Shown here one piece after another: positions 51,888 to 60,092 of a stretch of DNA of 64,000 bases. A program made the translations under genes and the position numbers. The DNA lies in the NCBI RefSeq assembly GCF_018131075.1, contig NZ_JAFCLS010000017.1, positions 1-64,000 on the forward strand, written 5' to 3'. The DNA is from Bradyrhizobium sp. JYMT SZCCT0428. GTDB taxonomy: Bacteria > Pseudomonadota > Alphaproteobacteria > Rhizobiales > Xanthobacteraceae. Numbering within the stretch: position 1 is the stretch's first letter; each line of letters begins with the position of its first letter. The notes beneath the pieces are model-generated. The model did no database searches. It worked only from the letters and a program-made list of their open reading frames with translations, and was not told the DNA's origin.

Positions 51888-52622
51888 CTATTCGTCTTCG
51901 TCACCAGATCCGGCTTCGGCCAAATCCTGCAGCGGCTCGGCCTTCAGTACAACGATCGCACCGTGCTCTAGCCGTACCCAGTCGCGCGCCGCCCAGGCCC
52001 GCAACTGCTTATTGATGCTTTCTCGCGTCATACCGACCATCTCGCTGATTTCCTGCTGGGTAATCGCAATGGTTCGGCCCTGCGGTTCAAGCTTGTGTTT
52101 CTCGGTCAAGCGGAGCAGCGCGCTGGCCAGTCTGCCCGGCAGGTTCTGAAGGATGACCTGTTCGACCTGATCGCTGGTCCAGCGGATCCGCGTACACAAC
52201 AATTCAATGAACTTCATCGCAAGGCCGGGCTGGCTGCGTACGAAGGGTATGAATTCGCGACGGTCGATCGTGAAGAGCTCGCAGGCGGTGTTCGCGGTCG
52301 CGTCTGCGGAGCGGGCAGATCCGTCAAGCAGCGCGATTTCGCCAAAAATCTCGCCCGCCCCGATCAGATTCAGGATTGCATTGCGGCCATCGGGCGACGA
52401 AATACTGATCTTCACCGTGCCGGAGATCACCGCGAACAGGCTGTTGCCGGGATCGCCCTTGGCGAAGATCGTCGCTCCCCGCTTCAGCGTGATGTGTTTG
52501 GCGTAACGGCAGAGTTGGTCGAAGGCTTCGGGCTCAAGGTCGGCAAAATAGGGATGCTTGCGCAAAACCGACAGTTTGCTGCTTGAAAATCCCTGAGCTT
52601 CACCCGTCCTTTGTTGAGGCAC
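51888..52622 (-). CDS. Crp family transcriptional regulator with intact cyclic-nucleotide pocket
   Basis: About 244 residues. The cyclic-nucleotide domain (about 30-145) has the phosphate cassette GEIFGEIALLDGSARSADAT, with the RSA triad that contacts cAMP in Crp. The winged helix has ITQQEISEMVGMTRESINKQ. No N-terminal cysteine cluster, so not oxygen-sensing. It converges on the cyclase gene with 46 bp between them. It is the only transcription regulator in 34-64 kb apart from none other seen, so it may control the molybdenum operons. Start: GTG 52622 with ggag 10 nt upstream; TTG 52631 is in frame. The acidic C-terminus (EAGSGDEDE) is unusual. Confidence 0.88.
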   Translation of the reverse strand: MPQQRTGEAQGFSSSKLSVLRKHPYFADLEPEAFDQLCRYAKHITLKRGATIFAKGDPGNSLFAVISGTVKISISSPDGRNAILNLIGAGEIFGEIALLDGSARSADATANTACELFTIDRREFIPFVRSQPGLAMKFIELLCTRIRWTSDQVEQVILQNLPGRLASALLRLTEKHKLEPQGRTIAITQQEISEMVGMTRESINKQLRAWAARDWVRLEHGAIVVLKAEPLQDLAEAGSGDEDE

Positions 52623-52899
52623 GCCAGTCAAACTCCAGAAACTGTTCGGGATGTAGCTCTTCCGTAATCAACGCCGGTTGGCATTTCAACCGGAAAGCAT
52701 CCTACTGCGTCGATTTAGCGGCCGAAACGCAAAGGCAGCCCGGGCATTAACGCTCCGATAACCCTGGAACCCGCCATCGGATGGTACGGACATCCAGCTA
52801 TCCCGTCACGCGGAAATAGCCGGACGCCGTTGAGGCACCAATTTCGGGCCTGTAACAGACCTCGGCGGCGCAACGCCGCTCCGACCGCTTCGCTCCGGC

Positions 52900-53868
52900 T
52901 TATTCGTTCGCGATACCCATTTCCTTGATCACGCGCGCGTATTTGGCAAGCTGATCACGCGTCATGACACGCAATTCTTCCGACGAACTGCCGCGCACCG
53001 CAAATCCCAGTTCCTCCAGCTTACGGCGTACTTCGGGATCACCGACCGCCTTCAGGGCCTCGGCGTTCAACCGAGCGATGATCGCCTTCGGCGTGCTGGC
53101 AGGAGCAAGAATCGCAAACCATGAGTTGAAGAAGAATCCGGGCAAGCCGGATTCAGAGACGGTCGGCACGTCGGGGAATTGCGCCAATCTTTTCTCGGTA
53201 GTCACTCCGATCAGTTTGAGTTGGCCACCGCGCACCAGGGCAGCAACTGTACCGAGCCCCTGGAAGCCGACTGGAATCTGGCCTGCGGCGACATCGGTTG
53301 CAGCTTGCGTTGCGCCCTTATAGGGCACGTGGGTCAGCGATATGCCGGCCGCGGATGCGAACATCGCCATGGCCAAATGCTGCGGGCTGCCCGGGCCACC
53401 CGAGCCATAATCGATCTTGCCAGGCGCTGCTTTCGCGGCTGAGATCAGATCCGCCGCGCTCTTGAAGCTGGCCCGATTGCTGGCGACCAGCCCCCACTCC
53501 ACGGTTGCAACCAGCGATACCGGTTCGAAATCCTTCAATATGTCCCAGCGCATCTTGGACTGCAGGTTAGGTACCATGGTCATGATGCTGTCGTTGAAGC
53601 CCCCGATCGTGTAGCCGTCCGGTTCAGCCCGCGCGACCTGCTCGGCTCCGATCATCCCTGAGGCGCCAGGCTGGTTCAGGATCACGAATTGCTGGCCCAT
53701 GTTGTCGGCCATCTTTTGCGTGACGATCCGCGCCGCAACATCGACTGCACTCGCTGCAGCCAGCGGCACAATCATCTTGATAGGCCGGTCCGGATAGGAT
53801 GTCTGTGCGATTGCATCGGAGCTCAGGAGCAGCGCGAGCGCCGGAATCAATGAATGGAGCAGGCGCAT
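52900..53868 (-). CDS. Bug/TctC family periplasmic solute-binding protein
   Basis: A 322-residue receptor. Signal peptide LIPALALLLSSDAIA precedes QTSYPDRPIKMIVPLAAASA. The first ligand loop has PLAAASAVDVAARIVTQKMA in place of the usual PFxAGGxxDxxAR, and the second is LTHVPYKGATQAATDVAAGQ. The C-terminus is typical (FAVRGSSSEELRVMTRDQLA). It is a single gene, 268 bp from the Crp-type regulator and 210 bp from the metallophosphatase gene; no membrane components adjoin. A low-complexity gap before it (52623-52899) shows nothing else. Confidence 0.92.
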   Translation of the reverse strand: MRLLHSLIPALALLLSSDAIAQTSYPDRPIKMIVPLAAASAVDVAARIVTQKMADNMGQQFVILNQPGASGMIGAEQVARAEPDGYTIGGFNDSIMTMVPNLQSKMRWDILKDFEPVSLVATVEWGLVASNRASFKSAADLISAAKAAPGKIDYGSGGPGSPQHLAMAMFASAAGISLTHVPYKGATQAATDVAAGQIPVGFQGLGTVAALVRGGQLKLIGVTTEKRLAQFPDVPTVSESGLPGFFFNSWFAILAPASTPKAIIARLNAEALKAVGDPEVRRKLEELGFAVRGSSSEELRVMTRDQLAKYARVIKEMGIANE

Positions 53869-54078
53869 TTCATGATTCTCCGCAGGCGGTCAGCATGGGG
53901 TGTGAGTCCACTCCGTTCCGGAGAATGATTGCTCCTCCACAACCAGCTTGGCAATGTGTGTCAACAACGAAATGATGGATAAACCGGCAGGGAAGAAGGC
54001 TGGCCGGGCAGCGAGGAGGGTATCGAGGTCGGAGTGACAGTTTTCGAAAACGCTGCCGGAAATGGGCCGAGGAGCCTG

Positions 54079-54918
54079 CTACAGCAATTTTCCATTCGGC
54101 CCGAAAAATGGGTGAGGGCCATCAAACGTCCCAATCGGCACCTGATGGGTGACGATGCTGCCGAAGTCCTCGCCCGGAAACCAAGTGTGGAGGTGGAAGG
54201 CCGGCGGCTCCACCTTGAACGAGGGCTCGCGGAGTTCAGCAAGGTCAAGATCGACCGCATGGTTCGGCGCCGGGCAGATCGTGGTCGGCACGCCCGCGAA
54301 CATCGTCAGTGCCGCACGATGGACATGACCGGTAGCGATGAGTTGCACGCGCGGATGACGCCGAACGATGGGGGCGAGTTCGCTGGCGTTGAGGAGATTC
54401 TGGCGATCCATGTGCCAGATTCCGGCCTTGAACGGCGGGTGATGCAGGAACAGCAGCGCCGGCCGATCGGGCGAGACAGCCAGTGTCGCGTCAAGCCAGC
54501 GCAGCGTGGGCTCTTCGAGTTCGCCATGCGGCTTCTGGTGTACGCTTGAGTCCAGCAGCAGCAGATCCAGCCCTCCGACCTCAATCTTCTGATTGAGCGG
54601 CCCTGACGCCAAGGCATACCGGGCGGAAGGAAACGCAGCGCGCATCAGTTCGCGCGAATCGTGATTGCCGGGAATGCCGGCAAACGGGAGCTTCAGGGGT
54701 GTCAACAGCCGCGCGAGATACTGATATTCCTCAGCGGTCGGCGTATCCGCGAGATCCCCCGATATGACCACAAAATCAGGTGCCGGCTGAAATTCGTTCA
54801 ACGCTACTACGCAACGTTCAAGGGCCCTGGCGGTATCGACGCGGCCATAGGCGAGCGAGCCCGGCGGCTTGATATGCAGATCGGAAATTTGAGCGATACG
54901 AACCGGTTTTGGCGACAT
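54079..54918 (-). CDS. Class III metallophosphoesterase (CpdA-like)
   Basis: A 279-residue calcineurin-like phosphoesterase. Metal ligands are seen in ISDLHIK (D and H), VISGDLAD, GIPGNHDSR, LFLHHPPFKAG and ATGHVHRAA, which is the full order for class III cyclic-nucleotide phosphodiesterases and related glycerophosphodiesterases. Substrate could be cAMP, another cyclic nucleotide or a phosphodiester. The start ATG 54918 lies 8 bp after the ABC ATPase stop, so it belongs to that transporter operon. Proximity to a cNMP-pocket Crp protein (1.5 kb) is noted as a possible link. TTG 54930 is in frame. Confidence 0.87.
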   Translation of the reverse strand: MSPKPVRIAQISDLHIKPPGSLAYGRVDTARALERCVVALNEFQPAPDFVVISGDLADTPTAEEYQYLARLLTPLKLPFAGIPGNHDSRELMRAAFPSARYALASGPLNQKIEVGGLDLLLLDSSVHQKPHGELEEPTLRWLDATLAVSPDRPALLFLHHPPFKAGIWHMDRQNLLNASELAPIVRRHPRVQLIATGHVHRAALTMFAGVPTTICPAPNHAVDLDLAELREPSFKVEPPAFHLHTWFPGEDFGSIVTHQVPIGTFDGPHPFFGPNGKLL

Positions 54919-54926
54919 TGGCGCTC

Positions 54927-55988
54927 TCAACTTTCGGATGGCAGCAAACGAACGGCTTCCGGCGAAATCAACAGCCCTACCCGCTCGCCGGCCTTGGCTT
55001 GAACCGTGTTGGGAGCATCGACGGTAATCAGCTTGCTCGATGCGCCGCTGACAACCAGACGTTGCCGGTCGCCGATAAAACTGACGCTGTCGATGACGCC
55101 GGAAAGCGGAGCACTCCCCGTCTCCACTACGCGGATCGTTTCGGGACGAATCATGGCGACCGCGGTCGGAAAATTTGCGTCGTTCCCGATCGCCTGACGC
55201 CCACCCGGTAAAACGAGATAACCGTTCTCGATCGGGGATTCGATAATATTAGCGGCACCTATGAATTCCGCCACGAAGCGACTTTGCGGCGTGAAGTAGA
55301 TCTGGCGCGGCGTACCGATCTGGGCAATCGTTCCCTTCTGCATGACAACAACACGATCGCCGAGTTCCATCGCTTCGGCCTGGTCATGCGTCACGTAGAT
55401 CGTGGTGATGCCAAGCGCGCGCAGCAGGCGGTTGAGTTCGCCGCGTAGCCGGTCGCGCAGCGCCGCATCGAGCGCCGTCAAGGGTTCATCAAGCAGCAGG
55501 ATACCCGGCCGGATTGCAACTGCACGCGCCAGTGCCACGCGTTGGCGCTGTCCTCCCGAAAGCTGGTCGATGCGGCGATTCTCCAGCCCGGCAATATTGG
55601 TCAGCGCGACCAGTTCGGCGACACGCGCCGCACGCTCCTTGGCGGGTACACCGCGGATTTTCAGGCCGTAGCCGATATTGTCAGCTACGCTCATGTTGGG
55701 AAACAGCGCGTAGGACTGGAACACCATGCCAACGTTGCGCCGTTCGATCGGCACCGATGTCATATCCTTGCCGTCGAACAATACCTTGCCGCCGGGATCA
55801 GGCAATTCGAGGCCCGCGATGATGCGGAGCATCGTGGTCTTGCCGCAGCCGGACGGACCTAGCAACACCAGCGTCTCGCCGCGGGCGATATCGAGCGTCG
55901 CGGGCTCCAGCGCGCGCGTTCCATCGATAAACGTCTTGCCGCAGGCCTCAATACGCATCGAGGCGCCATGTCCGGCTGACGCGTTCAT
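54927..55988 (-). CDS. ABC transporter ATP-binding protein (PotA/FbpC-like)
   Basis: A 353-residue ATPase with a C-terminal TOBE domain. Walker A is LLGPSGCGKTT (47-57), signature LSGGQRQRVALARAVAI, Walker B ILLLDEPLTALD, H-loop YVTHDQAEAMELGD. TOBE-like beta strands follow from about 280, with ISPEAVRLLPSES at the end. The family drives uptake of polyamines, iron(III), thiosulfate, 2-aminoethylphosphonate or phosphodiesters. Start ATG 55988 overlaps the downstream permease stop by 4 bp (ATGA). Upstream frames are open only because they read the permease in another frame. Confidence 0.93.
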   Translation of the reverse strand: MNASAGHGASMRIEACGKTFIDGTRALEPATLDIARGETLVLLGPSGCGKTTMLRIIAGLELPDPGGKVLFDGKDMTSVPIERRNVGMVFQSYALFPNMSVADNIGYGLKIRGVPAKERAARVAELVALTNIAGLENRRIDQLSGGQRQRVALARAVAIRPGILLLDEPLTALDAALRDRLRGELNRLLRALGITTIYVTHDQAEAMELGDRVVVMQKGTIAQIGTPRQIYFTPQSRFVAEFIGAANIIESPIENGYLVLPGGRQAIGNDANFPTAVAMIRPETIRVVETGSAPLSGVIDSVSFIGDRQRLVVSGASSKLITVDAPNTVQAKAGERVGLLISPEAVRLLPSES

Positions 55989-56770
55989 CTCTTCTGTTCC
56001 TTCTCGGCAAAAAATTGCATGGCCACCAGCAGCGGGATGATCATTACGAAGAATATCAACGTATAGGCCGACGCCACCTCGAGCCGCATCGAGGCGTAGC
56101 TGTCCGCAAGCCCGATGGGCAGCGTCTTGGTCAGGGGCGTATGAAGCATCCAGGTCAGGTTGAATTCGCCAAGCGAAAGCGTCACCACCATCAGGCTGCC
56201 GGCAAGTATCCCCGGCACGGCATTCGGCACGATCACGTCGCGGAAACGCCGCCATGGTGATGCGCCGAGCGACGCCGCACCTTCGTCGAGCGTCTTGATA
56301 TCGACCGTTGCAAATACCGCCATCACCGATCGCACCATAAAGGGCATGGTGAAAATGACATGCCCCACCAGGATGAAGAGCCAGGAACGGCGGAAATCGC
56401 TGAAGCCCTGGTAGGTAAGCAGCAATGCCAGGGCGATTGCCAGACCTGGTATCGCCAGCGGCAGCGTGATGATCTCCTCGACGATGCGCGACAGCCTCCC
56501 TCCCCGAACGTACAAGGCGTAGGCTGCGGGAACACCTATGGCCAGCGTCACTGCGAGGGTTGCAAAGGCGATCACGAATGAAAGCAGGATAGTGCCGGCA
56601 TAGAGCTGCCAGACCTGGACAACCCATTGCAGGGTTACGCCGGACTGGATACCGCGAAAATAGTTCACGGTAACGCCCGCGGAAATCGACAGGATTGCGG
56701 GCACCACCAGGAATGCGGCCACGATCAACGTAAAAATTAGCTGGCCGGTGAAGATTAGACGGTCACGCAT
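55985..56770 (-). CDS. ABC transporter permease (PotC/FbpB-like)
   Basis: A 261-residue permease with about six spans. The cytoplasmic coupling loop is DEGAASLGASPWRRFRDVIVPNAVPGILAG (EAA motif). Spans are visible at LIVAAFLVVPAILSISA, TILLSFVIAFATLAVTLAIG and IIPLLVAMQFFA. It overlaps the ATPase gene by 4 bp and follows the other permease after 3 bp. It is the second of two permeases, as in polyamine and phosphonate importers. Confidence 0.93.
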   Translation of the reverse strand: MRDRLIFTGQLIFTLIVAAFLVVPAILSISAGVTVNYFRGIQSGVTLQWVVQVWQLYAGTILLSFVIAFATLAVTLAIGVPAAYALYVRGGRLSRIVEEIITLPLAIPGLAIALALLLTYQGFSDFRRSWLFILVGHVIFTMPFMVRSVMAVFATVDIKTLDEGAASLGASPWRRFRDVIVPNAVPGILAGSLMVVTLSLGEFNLTWMLHTPLTKTLPIGLADSYASMRLEVASAYTLIFFVMIIPLLVAMQFFAEKEQKR

Positions 56771-56773
56771 GGC

Positions 56774-57589
56774 TCATCCAGCCGCCGCAACTGCGCTGCC
56801 GCTGAAGGAGCGGGCGAGCGCCAGAATGAACCAGGTAATGATGCCGAGCCCGACCGACAGCGCGGCCGAGGTCGAAAAATTCGCAGCCAGCGTGAACTCG
56901 GTATAGATCAGCATCGGCAACACATCGATGTTGGTCGCCAGTGTAAACGCCGTACCAAACGCCCCCATCGCCGTCGCAAAGGCAATCGCACCGGAAGCGA
57001 CGAAGGCCGGCGCCAACGCCGGCAACACGACATCGCGCTGCACCGCCCATGGACTCGCGCCCAGCGAACGGGCGGCCTCCTCAAGTCCGACGTCGAGCTT
57101 CTGCACCGCGGCCATGATGGTGAGAATGACGCGCGGGATCGAGAAATAGAGGTAGCCGAGGAACAGCCCGTAGATCGAATAGGCGAAGACCAGCTTCTCG
57201 CCAAGCATGCGGTTGGAAACATCACCGATCAGCCCCTGCCGCCCGGCGAGCAGGATGATCAGGAAGCCGATAACCACGCCGGGAAACGCCAGCGGAAAGG
57301 TCAGCATCGCAATCAGTACGGCGCGGCCGGGAAAGCGATGTCGCTGCAGGAACATTCCTGCAATCGTCGCCACGATCAGCGTCACAATGGTGGTCGCGGC
57401 TGCCAGCGCCACCGTATTGATCAAGGTCGCGCGGTAACGCGGCTCGGTCAGGATCGCCAGATAGCCCGCGACGCCTTGCGGACCTTCCGCCCCGGTCACG
57501 ACCAGCCGCGCCATCGGAAGCAGGAAAAACGCCGCCGTCACCACCGCAAGCGGCAACAGGCACAACCAGACAAAGGATCTATGCGACAT
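56774..57589 (-). CDS. ABC transporter permease (PotB/FbpB-like)
   Basis: A 271-residue permease. The coupling loop is DVGLEEAARSLGASPWAVQRDVVLPALAPA (EAA motif with G at the usual place). Membrane spans include LCLLPLAVVTAAFFLLPMA at the N-terminus, TINTVALAAATTIVTLIVAT, MLTFPLAFPGVVIGFLIILL and GLGIITWFILALARSF. It heads the permease pair; the binding-protein gene is 130 bp upstream in the same direction beyond a repeat element. Confidence 0.93.
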   Translation of the reverse strand: MSHRSFVWLCLLPLAVVTAAFFLLPMARLVVTGAEGPQGVAGYLAILTEPRYRATLINTVALAAATTIVTLIVATIAGMFLQRHRFPGRAVLIAMLTFPLAFPGVVIGFLIILLAGRQGLIGDVSNRMLGEKLVFAYSIYGLFLGYLYFSIPRVILTIMAAVQKLDVGLEEAARSLGASPWAVQRDVVLPALAPAFVASGAIAFATAMGAFGTAFTLATNIDVLPMLIYTEFTLAANFSTSAALSVGLGIITWFILALARSFSGSAVAAAG

Positions 57590-57644
57590 CCGCAGAAGGC
57601 GCCCCGGAGCTTCAGTTCTGACGAATCAGAACCGAAGCTCTACT

Positions 57645-57699
57645 TTATCGACGCGTTTTCTTCACGCGAACCGGTACCCACTTCGCTCGAAAACGCTCT
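57645..57699. repeat. Dispersed palindromic intergenic element
   Basis: gcgttttc (57653-57660) and gaaaacgc (57689-57696) are perfect arms around ttcacgcgaaccggtaccca. I recall this GACGCGTTTTCTTCACGCGAACCGG sequence as common between genes in Bradyrhizobium. Position: between the ABC binding-protein stop (57719) and the permease start (57589). Confidence 0.65.
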
Positions 57700-57718
57700 A
57701 ACCGGACGCCATATTGCC

Positions 57719-58726
57719 TCAGCGAACCTCGGCGAGATAGCGGTCGACGAAGCCTTTTTGCATGTTTTCCATCTGACCCCAGTCGACATTTTTCGCGCGC
57801 GCGTAGTCGCTGTCGGGCAGGAACTTCTTCTTCACGGCCTCAGGCAGTTCGATCGGCCGCGCGGGACGCAGATAGGCGTTGGTCCAAATCGCCTGCCCCT
57901 TGTCGGACAGAAGATAGTCGAGAACCTTTTTCGCCTTGTCCTTGTGCGCCGCGTTCTTGACGAGGCCAACGACGTAAGGAAACACCACAGAACCTTCGCA
58001 AGGGATCACAAACTCGAAATTGCCTTTCTCCGAGTATTTCGCGCGATAGGCATTGAAATCGTAATCCAGCAGGATCGGCATCTCGCCCGAAACCACACGG
58101 GCATAGGAAGTCTGCTTGGGGACGATCGGGTCATTCTTCTTCAGGTCCTTGAAGAAGCTGATTGCGGGATCAAAATTGGCCGCCGAGCCGCCGAGCGCCA
58201 AGTTGATCGCGACTGCACCGACATACCCGACTGCGGCCGAAGACGGATCGAGATAGCCGACCATACCCTTATAGTCGGACTTCAGGAGGTCCTTCCAGCA
58301 GGCCGGCACCGGCTTGCCACCGAGCGCATCCTTGTTCACGAACAGGCCAAGCGTGCCCGAATGAATCGTCGTCCAGAAGCCATCAGCATCCTTCAGGCCG
58401 GCTGGGACCTGATCCCAGTTGACGGGCTTATAAGGTTCGAGGGCATCCTGCGCCTTGGCCTTCATGCCGAAGGTGACGCCGAAATAGCCGATATCGCCGA
58501 CAGGGTTGCTCTTCTCGGCCAGTATCTGGGCCAACGCCTGACCGGAATTCTTGTTGTCGTGAGGAATATCGTAATTGAGGTCCGCCTTGATCGCCTTGAG
58601 CATCGAGGCCCAATCCGCCCATTCCGGGGGACAATTGTAGCAGATGACGTCGGCCGCTTTTGCGGATTGCCCGGGCGCGACTAGCGATAGCGCCAGCAAG
58701 GCAAGAACAAAGCGGACGGTCTTCAT
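57719..58726 (-). CDS. Periplasmic ABC substrate-binding protein (iron/polyamine/phosphonate type)
   Basis: A 335-residue receptor. Signal peptide VRFVLALLALSLVAPGQSAKA is cleaved before ADVICYNCPPEWADW. YPNPG-like and DIGYFGVTFGMKAKAQ, GMVGYLDPSSAAVGYVG and SGEMPILLDYDFNAYRAKY mark a type II fold of family 1. VNWDQVPAGLKDADGFWTTI matches iron/2-aminoethylphosphonate-type receptors; the CYNCP loop is unusual. Start ATG 58726 (the open frame runs 29 codons further). It is the first gene of the ABC operon ending with the CpdA-like phosphoesterase. Ligand unknown. Confidence 0.88.
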   Translation of the reverse strand: MKTVRFVLALLALSLVAPGQSAKAADVICYNCPPEWADWASMLKAIKADLNYDIPHDNKNSGQALAQILAEKSNPVGDIGYFGVTFGMKAKAQDALEPYKPVNWDQVPAGLKDADGFWTTIHSGTLGLFVNKDALGGKPVPACWKDLLKSDYKGMVGYLDPSSAAVGYVGAVAINLALGGSAANFDPAISFFKDLKKNDPIVPKQTSYARVVSGEMPILLDYDFNAYRAKYSEKGNFEFVIPCEGSVVFPYVVGLVKNAAHKDKAKKVLDYLLSDKGQAIWTNAYLRPARPIELPEAVKKKFLPDSDYARAKNVDWGQMENMQKGFVDRYLAEVR

Positions 58727-58915
58727 GGAAAACTCCAATTTTGCGAGGCAGTGAAAGGATTTCAGCACCAACCGGGGACCAAGTACAGGCCGCGTATGAA
58801 GGATTTGCGACAAACCATTTTGCTATGCAGCAAACGGTGCCGCGTCGCTTCCAGCATCCGGCAATTTCGCCCAACTGCGATTTCCGCTAGGCTCGCGCGT
58901 GAGAGGATCCGCTGC

Positions 58916-60070
58916 ATGTATCAGCCGGCCGGCGTCAGAACTTCGTCCAAACTGCTCATCCCTGATCGCATGAAAGCGTGGGTACTGGGCGACCCGGACC
59001 ATCTCTCGTTGTGCGAGAAGCCGGTGCCCATTCCCGCACGCGCGGAGGTTTTGGTCCGGATCGATGCAGTTGCGATCTGCGCGACCGACCTTGAAATCAT
59101 TCATACAGGCTCGCCGGCGAGCATTCAGGGCGGCCTGCCCTTCAATAAGGATTTTACGCCGGGCCACGAATATATGGGTACCGTCGCAGCTCTCGGGCCT
59201 GACGTCGATGAGTTCGAAATTGGGGAGCGCGTTAGCGTGGAGATCCACGCGGGTTGTGGCCAGTGCAAGCGCTGCCGGCAAGGCATGTACACCTCATGCC
59301 TGAATTACGGCAAGCCCGAGAAGGGCCATCGCGCCAACGGATTCACTACCGATGGCGGTTTTGCGGAATATGCCGTCAACCACATCAATACGCTGGCGCG
59401 GGTGCCCGACACCATGAGCGATGCGGAGGCAACGCTGGTCGTCACTGCCGGCACCTCTATGTACGGCCTGACCGAACTGGGAGGGTTGGTGGCCGGCGAG
59501 AGCGTCGTTGTGATCGGTCCGGGGCCGATCGGGTTGCTCGCGGTGGCCGTTGCCAAGGCGCTCGGCGCCAGCCCGGTGATCCTGACCGGAACGCGCAACA
59601 GACGGCTCGCGATCGGCAAAGAGCTCGGCGCAGACCGCGTCGTCAATATCAACGACGAGGATCCGGTCCAGGTCGTCAGGCAACTTACCGGCGGCATTGG
59701 CGCCGACTACGTCGTCGAGTGCGCAGGAAGCGAATCGACGATCAATCAAGCCATTCACATGACCAATCGCGGTGGAAAACTTTGCCTTGCCGCGTTCCCA
59801 CATGATCCCGTCACGATAGATCTCGCGCATCTCGTAAAGAACAACATCTATGCCTACGGCATTCGCGGCGAGGGCCGCAGCGCGACCCGCCGCGCCATGG
59901 CGCTGATGGCAGAAAAGCGCTTCGATGCGACGAAAATCCATACGCATACGTTTCCACTTGGCGATCTGCCAACAGCGCTAAGATACGCCCGTGAGCGTGT
60001 TGACGATGCCATCAAGGTGGTCGTTACCAATCCCAAAGCGAGATCGATCGCAAGCGCAGCAGCCGAGTGA
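58916..60070 (+). CDS. Zinc-dependent alcohol dehydrogenase (MDR superfamily)
   Basis: A 384-residue medium-chain dehydrogenase. Catalytic zinc ligands are in VAICATDLEIIHTG (Cys) and TPGHEYMGTV (His); structural zinc is CGQCKRCRQGMYTSC. The cofactor-binding motif is GPGPIGLLAVAVAKALGA. The start ATG 58916 was chosen for gagagga at 58901-58907; this adds an 18-residue lead before the usual MKAWVLGDPDHLSLCEKP, whose ATG (58970) has no ribosome site. Its gene converges on the coxL-type gene (22 bp gap). It may oxidise an alcohol of the same pathway; relatives include sorbitol/threonine dehydrogenases. Confidence 0.9.
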   Translation: MYQPAGVRTSSKLLIPDRMKAWVLGDPDHLSLCEKPVPIPARAEVLVRIDAVAICATDLEIIHTGSPASIQGGLPFNKDFTPGHEYMGTVAALGPDVDEFEIGERVSVEIHAGCGQCKRCRQGMYTSCLNYGKPEKGHRANGFTTDGGFAEYAVNHINTLARVPDTMSDAEATLVVTAGTSMYGLTELGGLVAGESVVVIGPGPIGLLAVAVAKALGASPVILTGTRNRRLAIGKELGADRVVNINDEDPVQVVRQLTGGIGADYVVECAGSESTINQAIHMTNRGGKLCLAAFPHDPVTIDLAHLVKNNIYAYGIRGEGRSATRRAMALMAEKRFDATKIHTHTFPLGDLPTALRYARERVDDAIKVVVTNPKARSIASAAAE

Positions 60071-60092
60071 ACACTGGTTTAGCTCGTCGTCG

